Shown here: positions 44,218-53,636 of the stretch, piece by piece
Layout of the letters: every line of letters starts with the position of its first letter
How positions within the stretch are numbered: the first letter of the stretch is position 1
Source of the DNA: Roseateles sp. DAIF2
GTDB taxonomy: Bacteria > Pseudomonadota > Gammaproteobacteria > Burkholderiales > Burkholderiaceae_C
NCBI RefSeq assembly: GCF_015624425.1
Contig: NZ_CP049919.1
Span: forward strand, 992,001-1,056,000
DNA: 64,000 bases
Reading direction: 5' to 3'
The notes under the pieces: model-generated
Seen by the model: only the letters and a program-made list of their open reading frames with translations
Told to the model about the DNA's origin: nothing
Database searches by the model: none
Made by a program: the position numbers and the translations under genes

Positions 44218-44868
44218 TCAGAAGCGCATGCCCAGCCCGATGCCGAACAGCACCGGGTCGACCTTGAAGCTGCCGACCTTGCTTCCCTTGGAGGACACGT
44301 CGGTGTCGATCTTGACCTTCTTGATGTCGACGTTCAGGTACAGGTTCTTCGCGATCTCGATGTCGGCGCCGGCCTGCAGCGAGAGGCCGTAGCTGTTCTT
44401 CTTGATGCTGGGCGCCAGCGCGGCCTGCACGGCGGGATCGAAGTTGACGCTGGAGAAGCGCGTGTAGTTGATGCCGGCGCCCACATAGGGACGGAAGGTC
44501 GCGCTGGGGGCGAAGTGGTACTGCAGGCTCAAGGTCGGGGGCAGGTGCTTGAGGCTGCCGATCTTGTTGCCGCCGGCCTTCAGGTCATGCTTTTGCGGAT
44601 AGGTCAGGATCAGCTCGGCCGCCCAGTTGGGCGTGAAGAAGTAGCTGATGTCGACCTCGGGGATGGCCTTGTTGTTGATCGCCAGGTTCAGGCCGGTCGA
44701 GTCCTTGTTGGCCGAGTCGAGGTGCACCACGCGGGCGCGCACCAGCCAGGGGCCTTCGGCCGTGGCGGTTTGTTGCTGCTGGGCCTGGACGGCGCTGGCG
44801 GCACCCAGCAGGCCGAAGGCGGCGGCAGCGAGGGCGAGGATCTTGTGTTGTTGATGAGACTTTGTCAT
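44218..44868 (-). CDS. ompW: OmpW-family outer membrane protein
   Basis: Codes for 216 residues. A signal peptide ends near ASAVQAQ (about residue 29). The rest alternates beta-strands of an eight-stranded barrel with OmpW features: VRARVVHLDSANKD near the start of the mature part, DISYFFTPNWAAELILTY, LPPTLSLQYHF, RPYVGAGINYTRF, and a C-terminal FGIGLGMRF with terminal Phe for BAM recognition. OmpW forms a narrow hydrophobic channel for small molecules. It is monocistronic, with a terminator hairpin after its stop. Confidence 0.94.
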   Translation of the reverse strand: MTKSHQQHKILALAAAAFGLLGAASAVQAQQQQTATAEGPWLVRARVVHLDSANKDSTGLNLAINNKAIPEVDISYFFTPNWAAELILTYPQKHDLKAGGNKIGSLKHLPPTLSLQYHFAPSATFRPYVGAGINYTRFSSVNFDPAVQAALAPSIKKNSYGLSLQAGADIEIAKNLYLNVDIKKVKIDTDVSSKGSKVGSFKVDPVLFGIGLGMRF

Positions 44869-44933
44869 TCAATGGCTCCTAGTGGATGAAGCCATTGGAA
44901 AAGCCGCCCCGCGCCACAGCCTTGCGCTGACGC

Positions 44934-44968
44934 AAAAGCGGCCGGCCCCTCGCGGGGAGGGGCCGGCC
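44934..44968 (-). terminator. Terminator of the ahcY-tlyA-metF unit
   Basis: Reading on the minus strand, a perfect 11-bp stem (GGCCGGCCCCT/AGGGGCCGGCC) is followed by GCTTTTGC. It lies about 170 bases after the metF stop, beyond one copy of the dispersed repeat, and separates metF from the ompW promoter region. Confidence 0.7.
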
Positions 44969-45010
44969 GACTTGAGATGGGTCAATAAAGGCGCAGAGGC
45001 TAGGGGGCTT

Positions 45011-45122
45011 TCGTCGCGAGCCGGCGACAGGCTAGGCGGACGGAGCGCAGGGACCGGAACGTACTTCCTGTACGTGAGGACCCCGAGCGTCCGACCAACG
45101 ACGCATGGTGGCGGCGCAGCAG
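45011..45122 (+). repeat. Dispersed repeat, copy B (3' of metF)
   Basis: About 110 bp sharing with 46711-46817 the order GTCGCGAG, CAGGCTAGGCGGACGG, GCGCAGG-ACCG-AACGTACT, GTACGTGAGGA, CCGAGC and CAACGACGC, with diverged spacers. The centre is a hairpin (GTAC...GTAC). It is non-coding in any convincing frame and lies between the metF stop and its terminator. Confidence 0.75.
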
Positions 45123-45138
45123 AAAGTCCCCTGGCCTC

Positions 45139-45972
45139 TCAGCCGAGCTTGAGGCGTTTGCACAGTTCCAGGGTCAGCGCGGACTGGTTCAGCGTATAGA
45201 AGTGGATCGCGGGCACGCCGCCGGCGATCAGGCGTTCGCAGAGCTGGGTGATCACGTCCAGGCCGAAGGCGCGGATCGAGGCGCTGTCGTCCATATAGCC
45301 TTCCATCTTCAGCGCGACCCAGCGCGGGATCTCGATGCCGTCGCGCGCCGCGAACTGGGCGATGCGGCCGTAGTTGTGGAAGGGCATGATGCCCGGGATG
45401 ATCGGCGCCTCGACGCCCAGCTTGCGCGCGGCGTCGACGAAGTGGAAGTAAGCGTCCGGATTGAAGAAGAACTGCGTGATCGCCGCGGTGGCGCCGGCGC
45501 GCATCTTGTCGGCGAAATGCTGCAGGTCCTTGGCCGCGTAGCGCTGCTGCGGGTGGTATTCGGGATAGGCCGCCACCTCGATCTTCCAGTCCGGGCCCTG
45601 GGTCTCGCGGATGAAGCGCACCAGCTCGGCCGCATAGCGGAACTCGCCGGCGGTGGCGGTGCCGCTGGGCAGGTCGCCGCGCAGCGCGACGATGCGGCGG
45701 ATGTTTTGCGCGCGGTAGGTGGCCAGGATCTCGGCGATGCTCTCGCGTGTCGAGCCGACGCAGGACAGATGCGGCGCGGCCTCGAAGCCGGTCGCGGCGA
45801 TGCCCATCACCGTGGCCAGGGTCTTGTCGCGGGTGGCGCCGCCGGCGCCGTAGGTGACGCTGAAGTACTGGGGCTTGAGGGTGCCCAGCTCCTGCACCAC
45901 GGTCTTGAGCTTCTCGGTGCCGACCGGCGTATTGGGAGGGAAGAATTCGAAGCTGACGGGGGGGGTGCTCAT
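45139..45972 (-). CDS. metF: 5,10-methylenetetrahydrofolate reductase
   Basis: FAD-dependent reduction of methylene-THF to methyl-THF, the methyl donor for methionine. The 277-residue TIM-barrel enzyme begins SFEFFPPNTPVGTEKL and shows SVTYGAGGATRDKTL, the FAD-site ALRGDLPSGTA, and TQFFFNPDAYF. The length is normal for the bacterial catalytic-only form. Its start overlaps the tlyA stop by 4 bp. It is probably transcribed from the SAH-riboswitch leader upstream of ahcY, which ties methyl supply to SAH level. Confidence 0.96.
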   Translation of the reverse strand: MSTPPVSFEFFPPNTPVGTEKLKTVVQELGTLKPQYFSVTYGAGGATRDKTLATVMGIAATGFEAAPHLSCVGSTRESIAEILATYRAQNIRRIVALRGDLPSGTATAGEFRYAAELVRFIRETQGPDWKIEVAAYPEYHPQQRYAAKDLQHFADKMRAGATAAITQFFFNPDAYFHFVDAARKLGVEAPIIPGIMPFHNYGRIAQFAARDGIEIPRWVALKMEGYMDDSASIRAFGLDVITQLCERLIAGGVPAIHFYTLNQSALTLELCKRLKLG

Positions 45973-46691
45973 GTGGCTTGAACCCAGAGAAAGAATTCGG
46001 TGTTGCCGTCACCGCCGGTGACGGGGCTTTCGAACCAGCCGCGCTGCTGAAGGGAGCCGATCGCATCGACCGCCGCCTTCGCGCGTTGTTCGAGTTCGGC
46101 GTACTGCTTGCGGTCCTTGATCAGCCCGCCCTTGTTCAGGGCCTTCTTGCCCAGCTCGAACTGCGGCTTGATCAGCAACAGCAGATGGCCGGCGGGCGCC
46201 AGCCAGGGGGCGATGCGCGCCAGCTCGCCGAGCATGGAGATGAAGCTCAGGTCGCCGACGATCAGCGCGAAGGTCTGACCGGGGACGTACTCGCGCACAT
46301 GCGTGTTCTCCAGCGCCGTGACGCGTGCGTCCTCGCGCAGGCTCGCATGCAGCTGGCTGTGCCCCACATCGATGCCGGTGACATGCGCGGCGCCGGCCTT
46401 GAGCAGCACATCGGTGAAGCCGCCGGTGCTCTGGCCGATGTCCAGCGCGTGCAGGCCCGCCACGTCGAGCCCGCTGGTCTTCAGGGCGCCTTCGAGCTTG
46501 AGACCGCCGCGCGAGACATAGCGCAGCTCGGCATCGTCGGTGACGACGAGCTGCGTATCCGGCAACAGGTCCTCGCCGGCCTTCTTGAGCACACGGCCGG
46601 CGCATTGCACGGCGCCGCTGTCGATCAGCCGCTGCGCGGCCGAGCGCGTGGGCGCCAGGCCTTGAGCGACGAGGAGTTGGTCAGCACGCAT
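45969..46691 (-). CDS. tlyA: TlyA-family rRNA 2'-O-methyltransferase
   Basis: Codes for 240 residues. An S4 RNA-binding domain at about 1-60 begins MRADQLLVAQGLAPTRSAAQ. A FtsJ-like methyltransferase domain follows, with YVSRGGLKLEGAL, the SAM motif DIGQSTGGFTDVLL (about 84-97), and LIKPQFELGKKA. TlyA proteins methylate cytidines in 16S and/or 23S rRNA, and some are called haemolysins. Its product SAH is removed by AhcY, the upstream gene, so inclusion in this unit is biochemically sensible. It overlaps metF by 4 bp. Confidence 0.93.
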   Translation of the reverse strand: MRADQLLVAQGLAPTRSAAQRLIDSGAVQCAGRVLKKAGEDLLPDTQLVVTDDAELRYVSRGGLKLEGALKTSGLDVAGLHALDIGQSTGGFTDVLLKAGAAHVTGIDVGHSQLHASLREDARVTALENTHVREYVPGQTFALIVGDLSFISMLGELARIAPWLAPAGHLLLLIKPQFELGKKALNKGGLIKDRKQYAELEQRAKAAVDAIGSLQQRGWFESPVTGGDGNTEFFLWVQAT

Positions 46692-46710
46692 GGGGTAGCT
46701 TGTTTGCGGC

Positions 46711-46817
46711 GTCGCGAGCGAGGCTCAGGCTAGGCGGACGGCGCGCAGGAACCGCAACGTACTGGAGGTACGTGAGGATTCCGAGCACCGCCCAACGACG
46801 CCTGAGCTTCGCGCAGT
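46711..46817 (+). repeat. Dispersed repeat, copy A (between tlyA and ahcY)
   Basis: About 107 bp sharing its core with 45011-45122 and, inverted, with 51361-51470. The shared blocks are CAGGAACCGCAACGTACT, GTACGTGAGGATTCCGAGCA and CCGCCCAACGACGC. The centre AACGTACTGGAGGTACGT folds into a hairpin. It fills almost the whole 136-bp gap between ahcY and tlyA. Confidence 0.78.
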
Positions 46818-46827
46818 AGCCGTCCGA

Positions 46828-48267
<1,440 letters not shown>

Positions 48268-48344
48268 TGCAAAGCTCCTTCGGTATGAAGCCGCAATATG
48301 CGAACGCGGGGCGTTAGACGGTCGATCACCCACGTCGGACATTG

Positions 48345-48436
48345 CGGGTGAGCGCGGTTGCAGTGGCCCGGGACAAGTCCTGGGACGATCCGAGCCTGGC
48401 CTCTGAAGGGTGCGAGAGGTTGCAACGCTCCTCGGA
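48345..48436 (-). promoter_or_regulatory. S-adenosylhomocysteine (SAH) riboswitch
   Basis: On the minus strand the ahcY leader reads CCGAGGAGCGTTGCAACC, then GCCAGGCTCGG, and after a spacer CAACCGCGCTCACCC. These are the conserved blocks of the SAH aptamer, in order. The CCGAG...CTCGG pairing forms one stem, GAGCG...CGCTC can pair across the element, and GTTGCA/TGCAAC-type complementarity forms another. SAH riboswitches turn on ahcY when SAH accumulates. About 75 bases separate it from the ahcY start. Confidence 0.93.
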
Positions 48437-48520
48437 AGGCTTGCATTCTAGCCGCACGCCGCCCCGCCGATGCGCGGAACAAGTCCGCAATCCCGGCTTT
48501 CACTGGGACAATCCGCCCCC

Positions 48521-49315
48521 ATGTTGCCCTTTGCCTCCTGCCCGCCGGCGGCGCTGCGCGCCCTGAGCGGCATCCTGACCGATATCGACGACACCCTGAC
48601 CGCCGACGGCGGCATCGCCCCCGAAGCCCTGGCGGCCCTGCACGAGCTGCAGGCGGCCGGGGTGCCGGTGATCGCCATCACCGGCCGCCCGGCCGGCTGG
48701 AGCGAGCCCTTTGCGCTTGCCTGGCCGGTGGCGGCCATCGTGGCCGAGAACGGCTCGGTGATGCTGCGTCGCAGCGCCGCCGACGGCGGCCTGCTGCGCG
48801 ACTTCAGCCAGGACGAGGCCACCCGCGCGGCCAACTTCGCGCGCCTGCAGGCCTGCGCGGCCGATGTGCTAAAGCGCGTGCCCGGCGCGACCCTGGCGAC
48901 CGACAGCCCCGGCCGCCTGACCGACATCGCCGTCGACCACAGCGAGTTCGCGCATCTGGACGCGGCGCAGATCGAGGCGGTCTGCGCGGTGATGCGCGAG
49001 CATGGCCTGACCGCCACGGTCAGCTCGATCCACATCAACGGCTGGATCGGCGAGCACAGCAAATGGAGCGCCGCCGAATGGGCGGTGCCCATGCTGCTGC
49101 AGCGCCCCTTCGCGCCGCGGGACTGGGCCTATGTCGGCGACTCGACCAACGACCAGCTGATGTTCGAGCGCGTGCCGCTGTCGGTCGGCGTGGCCAATAT
49201 CGCGCGCTTCCTGCCGCAGCTGCGGCACCGGCCCGCCTATGTCACCGCCGGCGAGCGCGGTCTCGGCTTCGCCGAGCTGGCCGCGGCGCTGCTGGCGGCG
49301 CGGCGCGCCGGGTGA
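48521..49315 (+). CDS. HAD-superfamily (IIB) hydrolase, phosphatase-like
   Basis: Codes for 264 residues. HAD motif I is TDIDDTLTADGGI (about 19-31), motif II is the Thr in ITGRPAGW, and motif IV is GDSTNDQLMF (about 208-217). The cap between them (about 90-195) is type C2, as in sugar-phosphate phosphatases such as mannosyl-3-phosphoglycerate phosphatase. The substrate is unknown. Its TGA overlaps the response-regulator ATG, so it is coupled to the two-component system. It is divergent from ahcY. Confidence 0.9.
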   Translation: MLPFASCPPAALRALSGILTDIDDTLTADGGIAPEALAALHELQAAGVPVIAITGRPAGWSEPFALAWPVAAIVAENGSVMLRRSAADGGLLRDFSQDEATRAANFARLQACAADVLKRVPGATLATDSPGRLTDIAVDHSEFAHLDAAQIEAVCAVMREHGLTATVSSIHINGWIGEHSKWSAAEWAVPMLLQRPFAPRDWAYVGDSTNDQLMFERVPLSVGVANIARFLPQLRHRPAYVTAGERGLGFAELAAALLAARRAG

Positions 49316-50022
49316 TGAGCAACAAGGGCGGCGTGCAGCGCCTGCTGCTGGTCGAGGACGACGTCAAGCTGGCCGGCCTGATCGCCAACTTCCTCGGTCA
49401 GCATGGCTTCGAGGTGCTGCTGGAGGAGCGCGGCGACCGCGCGCTGGCCCGCTTCGAACGTGAGCGGCCGGACCTGGTGCTGCTGGACCTGATGCTGCCG
49501 GGCCTGGACGGCCTGGCGGTCTGCCGCGAGCTGCGCCGCCTGCATCCCGAGGTGCCGCTGCTGATGCTGACCGCGCGCGATGCGCTGGCGGACCAGGTGC
49601 TGGGTCTGGAGTCCGGCGCCGACGACTATGTGATCAAGCCGGTCGAGCCGATGCTGCTGCTGGCGCGGCTGCGCGCGCTGCTGCGCCGCGGCGCGGTGGC
49701 GGCCCCCCCGGCGCCGGCGCCGCTGCGCCTGCTGGGCGGGGCGCTGCGCTTGTGCGCGGCAAGGCGCGAGGCCCATCTGGCCGAGCAGCCGCTGCTACTC
49801 AGCACCCAGGAGTTCGAGATGCTGTGGGCGCTGGGCCAGCGCGCTGGCCAGGTGCTCTCGCGCGACGAGCTGCTGCAGGCGCTGCGCGGCCTGGAGTTCG
49901 ACGGCCTGGACCGCAGCGTCGACCTTTGCATCAGCCGGCTGCGCCGCAAGCTGGGCGACACCGCCCGCACCCCGGCGCTGATCAAGACCGTCTGGGGTCG
50001 CGGCTATCTGCTGGTGCCCTGA
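49315..50022 (+). CDS. OmpR-family response regulator
   Basis: Codes for 235 residues. The receiver domain (about 8-122) has the acidic pair EDD, phospho-acceptor Asp in VLLDLMLPGLDG, Thr in LMLTARD and Lys in YVIKPVEP. The C-terminal winged helix (about 135-233) contains DGLDRSVDLCISRLRRKLGD and the closing TVWGRGYLLVP. The start overlaps the HAD gene stop (TGATG). The kinase starts 5 bp downstream. It resembles the RstA/OmpR branch. Confidence 0.94.
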   Translation: MSNKGGVQRLLLVEDDVKLAGLIANFLGQHGFEVLLEERGDRALARFERERPDLVLLDLMLPGLDGLAVCRELRRLHPEVPLLMLTARDALADQVLGLESGADDYVIKPVEPMLLLARLRALLRRGAVAAPPAPAPLRLLGGALRLCAARREAHLAEQPLLLSTQEFEMLWALGQRAGQVLSRDELLQALRGLEFDGLDRSVDLCISRLRRKLGDTARTPALIKTVWGRGYLLVP

Positions 50023-50027
50023 CGACG

Positions 50028-51332
50028 ATGCTGCGCTTTTATCTGCGTCTGCTGCTGCTGTTGCTGCTGGTCGGGCTGCTGGCGGTCTGGGGTGTCGGCA
50101 TCTGGTCGGAGCGCCATTTCGGCCCAAGTACCCAGGCCTATTTCCATGAGCTGACGCGCGGCATGGTGTTCGAGCTGCGCGAGCGCCTGGCACCGCTGCC
50201 GCGGGCGCAGCGGCCTGCGGCGCTGGCCGCGCTGCAGCCGCATCATGGCTGGCACCTGAGCCTGCGTCGCGGGGCGCCGGAAGGCTTGCAGGCGGCCGAG
50301 CTGGCACAGCTGGCGGCTCATGGTTTCGTGCAGCGCCAGGAACATGAGCTGCTGCTGGTGCCGCTGGATGCCGACCATCGCGGCGGCGACTGGTTGGAGG
50401 TGCGCTGGCCGACCGAGAAGGGACCGGGCAGTGGCAACTGGTTGCTGCTGATCATCGTGCCCGTCGTGGCCGCGATGGCGCTGGCCCTGCTGCTCTGGTC
50501 GGGCCTGTTGTGGCGCGACCTGCGCCGCCTGCGCCGGCAGTCGCAGCGCCTGGCCGCCGGCGAGCTGGGCAGCCAGGTGACCCTGTCACGCTACTCCGAG
50601 CTGCGCGGCCTGGGCGAGCAGTTCAACACGATGAGCCGCGAGACGGCCGCGATGGTGGAGCAGCAGCGCGCGCTGACGCGGGCGGTCTCGCATGAGCTGC
50701 GCACCCCGGTGGCGCGGCTGCTGTTCGAGCTGCAGCTGCTGCGCCAGGCCGCCGACGCGGCGCAGCGCGAGGCCCTGATCGACGCGCTGCACGACGATGT
50801 CGGCGAGCTGGACCGCCTGATCACCGAGCTGCTGAACCTGGCCCAGCTGGAGCAGCGTCAGCAGCGCCCCGCGCCGGGCCGGCTGCTGGCCGGCCCCTGG
50901 CTGCAGGGCCTGCTGGCGCAGACCGCGCGCGAGGCCGGGCGGCCCGAGCTGAGCCTGGAGCTGGTGCTGCCGCCGGAGCCGGGCCTGGAGCTGGTGCTGC
51001 ACGAGCGCCTGCTGAAACAGGCGCTGCTGAACCTGCTGCGCAATGCCGCCCGCCATGCGCGCGCGCGCATCTGCCTGCGCCTGGAGGTCCTGGCCGAGGG
51101 CTGGCGCCTGAGCGTGGAGGACGACGGGCCCGGCATCCCGCCGCAGGCGCGCGAGCGCGTGCTGCAGCCCTTTGTGCGCCTGGACGAGGCGCGCGACCGC
51201 GCCAGCGGCGGCGTCGGCCTGGGCCTGTCGATCGCGCTGCGGGTGGCGCAGTGGCACGACGGGCGGCTGTGGGTGGACGAGGCCGCGCTGGGCGGGGCCG
51301 CGCTGCGTCTGCAATGGCCGCGGCCGGCGTGA
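50028..51332 (+). CDS. Sensor histidine kinase, EnvZ/RstB type
   Basis: Codes for 434 residues. Transmembrane helix 1 is at about 6-25. A short periplasmic sensor follows (about 26-140), then helix 2 (about 143-165). The HAMP segment (LRRQSQRLAAGELGSQV) leads to the H-box TRAVSHELRTPVARLLFEL. The ATPase domain has N-box NLLRNAARHARA, G1 DDGPGIP and G2 GVGLGLSIA. All catalytic boxes are intact. The signal is unknown. It partners the regulator 5 bp upstream. An inverted-repeat element begins 9 bases after its stop. Confidence 0.94.
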   Translation: MLRFYLRLLLLLLLVGLLAVWGVGIWSERHFGPSTQAYFHELTRGMVFELRERLAPLPRAQRPAALAALQPHHGWHLSLRRGAPEGLQAAELAQLAAHGFVQRQEHELLLVPLDADHRGGDWLEVRWPTEKGPGSGNWLLLIIVPVVAAMALALLLWSGLLWRDLRRLRRQSQRLAAGELGSQVTLSRYSELRGLGEQFNTMSRETAAMVEQQRALTRAVSHELRTPVARLLFELQLLRQAADAAQREALIDALHDDVGELDRLITELLNLAQLEQRQQRPAPGRLLAGPWLQGLLAQTAREAGRPELSLELVLPPEPGLELVLHERLLKQALLNLLRNAARHARARICLRLEVLAEGWRLSVEDDGPGIPPQARERVLQPFVRLDEARDRASGGVGLGLSIALRVAQWHDGRLWVDEAALGGAALRLQWPRPA

Positions 51333-51340
51333 CGAGCTGG

Positions 51341-51484
51341 CAGGCTGTTGAAAACCGACTGCGGCGGCCATCTGCGTCGTTGCGCGGTGCTCGGAATCCT
51401 CGCGTGCCCCCAGTACGTTCCGGTTCCTGCGCTCGGGGCGCCTCCTAGCAGTTGGCCGTCCTCGCGACGGTTTTCAACAGCCTG
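51341..51484. repeat. 144-bp MITE-like element with perfect 16-bp inverted ends, containing repeat copy C
   Basis: The ends are CAGGCTGTTGAAAACC (51341-51356) and GGTTTTCAACAGCCTG (51469-51484), perfect inverted repeats. The interior (51361-51470) is the reverse complement of the dispersed repeat at 46711-46817. It shares GCGTCGTTGCGCGGTGCTCG, GAATCCTCGCGTGC, AGTACGTTCCGGTTCCTGCG and CTCGCGAC. No transposase is present. It lies between the histidine kinase and the DUF3455 gene. Confidence 0.8.
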
Positions 51485-51601
51485 TTGTGGCGCAATCCCA
51501 CGTCGCGGACAGGGCCTGCATCCAAACCACGCCGCTCTGCGTACAGCGTTCCGAGGCAGGACCGGCCGGTCCTGCCCGCCCACCACCGACGAGGAGCTGC
51601 A

Positions 51602-52201
51602 ATGAACCACCCCATCAAGTCCCGCGCGAAGTCCGTGCCGATGCTGCTGGCGGCCCTGGCACCCGTGGCCCTGCTGGGCGCCTGTGCGATGTCCGGGGCG
51701 TCGATGAGCGGCGGGGCGATGCCCGGCTTCTCCCAGGCGGGCCTGCCCACCGCCGTGCAGGTGCCCGAGGGGCATCGGGTGTCGATGGAGACGGTCGGGG
51801 TCGGCAGGATCGCCTACGAATGCCGGGCCAGGAAGGACATGGCCGGCCAGTTCGAATGGGCCTTTGTCGGACCGGAGGCGACCCTGACGGACCGCCGGCG
51901 CCAGACGGTCGGCAAGTACTACGGCCCGCCAGCGACCTGGGAGTCGAGCGACGGCTCCAAGCTCACCGGGACCCAGGTCGCGGTGGCGCCGGCCATGGCC
52001 GGCAGCATCCCCCTGCAGCTGGTGAAGGCCAACCCGGCCATGGGCGCCGGCGCGATGCAGGGCGTCAGCCATATCCAGCGCGTTGCGACCCAGGGCGGCG
52101 TCGCGCCGCAGGCGGCCTGCGATGCGACGACGGCCGGCCAGAAGCAATGGGTGAGCTATCAGGCGGACTACATCTTCTGGACGCCCGTCGCGATGCGCTG
52201 A
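51602..52201 (+). CDS. DUF3455-domain lipoprotein
   Basis: Codes for 199 residues. A lipoprotein-type leader ends at LLGACAMSG (Cys near 28). The DUF3455 region follows (about 45-195), with YECRARKDMAGQFEWAFVGP, KYYGPPATWESSDGSK and the C-terminal VSYQADYIFWTP. The family is secreted and of unknown function, found in bacteria and fungi. A GAGGAGCTGCA site precedes the ATG. It sits alone between the repeat element and the pagL pair. Confidence 0.86.
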   Translation: MNHPIKSRAKSVPMLLAALAPVALLGACAMSGASMSGGAMPGFSQAGLPTAVQVPEGHRVSMETVGVGRIAYECRARKDMAGQFEWAFVGPEATLTDRRRQTVGKYYGPPATWESSDGSKLTGTQVAVAPAMAGSIPLQLVKANPAMGAGAMQGVSHIQRVATQGGVAPQAACDATTAGQKQWVSYQADYIFWTPVAMR

Positions 52202-52345
52202 GGCGGGCCGCGATACGGCGTTCGCGCGCGCCGTCTCGCTACAGTTTTCTACAGATTCCCGACAAGTCCTGCCGGACTGCCGGAGGGGCGATTCCTAGCA
52301 TGAGCGGGTCAGAAGCAAAGGCCTTAGCCGCTGTTGTTCCTCCTC

Positions 52346-52966
52346 ATGCTGTTCGCCTACCTCTCGTCCCTGCTGGAGCGCCTGCGCGCCCGCCCCGATC
52401 GCGCGCCGGCCCTGCTGCCCACCGATGCGGCCCGCCGGCGCTGGCTGGGCTCAATCCTTGGTCGGTCCGGGGCGTCGCAGCAGCAGCTCGCGCCTCCGGC
52501 CGCCAGCCTGCATCTGGCCACCGGGCCCTATTGCCACCGCCTGACCGCGAACCGCGAGAGCCGCGTGCTGTGGACGCGCCGGCTCGGCGCCAGCCGGGCG
52601 CGGGTCGAGCTGTCGATGGAGTTGGGCGTCTCGGCCTGGATGCCGCACAAGGACCGCGAGAGCGGCGGCATGTGGCAGCTCAGCGCGGTGCCGGTGTGGC
52701 GCTTCTGGGCCTCGGATGAATCCACCCATTTCATCGAGCTGGGCGTCGGCCCCAGCCTGCTGAGCCGCAAGCGCTTTGCCGGCCGCCAACTGAGCACCCA
52801 TTTCCAGTTCGCCGACCACATCGGCCTGGGCCGCCGCATCGGCGAGCAGAACCGGCTCGGCATGCGCATCTCGCATTTCTCCAACGCGAGCATCAAGCGA
52901 CCGAATCCCGGCCTCGATGTCTTGCAGCTGCTGCTGTGGCGCCGCATGAAGGCGGCCCAGTCCTAG
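52346..52966 (+). CDS. PagL-like lipid A 3-O-deacylase without clear signal peptide
   Basis: Codes for 206 residues from ATG 52346; a TTG at 52334 could add four. The C-terminal ~150 residues match PagL-type acyloxyacyl hydrolases. They include VLWTRRLGASRARVELSMEL, FIELGVGPSLLSRKRFAGR, the catalytic His/Ser block ISHFSNASIKRPNPG, and a final beta-strand. The mature family member is an eight-stranded outer-membrane barrel. Here the N-terminus (about 1-50) is Arg-rich and lacks a clear Sec signal, and the protein ends KAAQS rather than with an aromatic residue. Export and folding are therefore doubtful. It has a close paralogue 112 bp downstream. Confidence 0.8.
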   Translation: MLFAYLSSLLERLRARPDRAPALLPTDAARRRWLGSILGRSGASQQQLAPPAASLHLATGPYCHRLTANRESRVLWTRRLGASRARVELSMELGVSAWMPHKDRESGGMWQLSAVPVWRFWASDESTHFIELGVGPSLLSRKRFAGRQLSTHFQFADHIGLGRRIGEQNRLGMRISHFSNASIKRPNPGLDVLQLLLWRRMKAAQS

Positions 52967-53078
52967 GCGCTCAGCCGCCGTCTCACCACCCCCATCCCTT
53001 CGCGCCATGGCGCCGCGGCACCTCGCTGCCGCGGCCGGCTCCTGCGCGCTTTTTTTCATCTTCCTCTCACTTCCCCCG

Positions 53079-53627
53079 ATGACCTTGCAGTTCCCCTCGT
53101 TCTCCCGTTTCTTTTTCCATGTCGCGTTGTTGGGCCTGAGCTGCGGCAGCGCCGTCGCGCAGACCGCGAGCGAGGGCGCGATGAGCCTGCACCTGGCCCA
53201 GGGCAAGACCTACCAGCGTGCGACCCTGAACTGGGAGGGGCCGGTGCTGTGGACGCGCCGGCTCGGCGAGCAGGCGCGGGTGGAGCTGAACCTGGAGCTG
53301 GGCCTGTCCTATTGGCGGCCCAGGGCCGGCGCGAAGCCCGGCAATATGAGCCAGCTCAGCGCGGTGCCGATGTGGCGCTTCTGGCTGAGCCCGGAGTCGC
53401 GCCTGTTCTTCGAGCTGGGCATCGGCCCCAGCCTGCTGAGCCGCAAGGAGTTCGCCGGCCGCAATCTGAGCACCAACTTCCAGTTCGCCGACCATGTCGG
53501 CCTGGGCTATGCGATCGACGATCACACGCGCCTGGGCCTGCGCTACTCGCATTTCTCCAATGCCAGCATCAAGCGGCCCAATCCGGGCCTGGACATCATC
53601 CAGCTGACGCTGTCGCGCAGCTTCTGA
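53079..53627 (+). CDS. pagL: PagL-like lipid A 3-O-deacylase
   Basis: Codes for 182 residues from ATG 53079, which gives a clean signal peptide (FFFHVALLGLSCGSAVAQ). An earlier ATG at 53007 would place that leader internally. The barrel shows VLWTRRLGEQARVELNLEL, FFELGIGPSLLSRKEFAGR, the catalytic block YSHFSNASIKRPNPG with His and Ser, and a terminal Phe (LTLSRSF) for barrel assembly. PagL removes the 3-linked acyl chain of lipid A in the outer membrane. It is tandem with the paralogue upstream. Confidence 0.9.
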   Translation: MTLQFPSFSRFFFHVALLGLSCGSAVAQTASEGAMSLHLAQGKTYQRATLNWEGPVLWTRRLGEQARVELNLELGLSYWRPRAGAKPGNMSQLSAVPMWRFWLSPESRLFFELGIGPSLLSRKEFAGRNLSTNFQFADHVGLGYAIDDHTRLGLRYSHFSNASIKRPNPGLDIIQLTLSRSF

Positions 53628-53636
53628 GGCGCGGGC

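Noticed and set aside
45032..46066. A long minus-strand frame overlapping metF that ends within repeat copy B
   Set aside because: It is out of frame with metF and low complexity; its tail is the spurious translation of the repeat.
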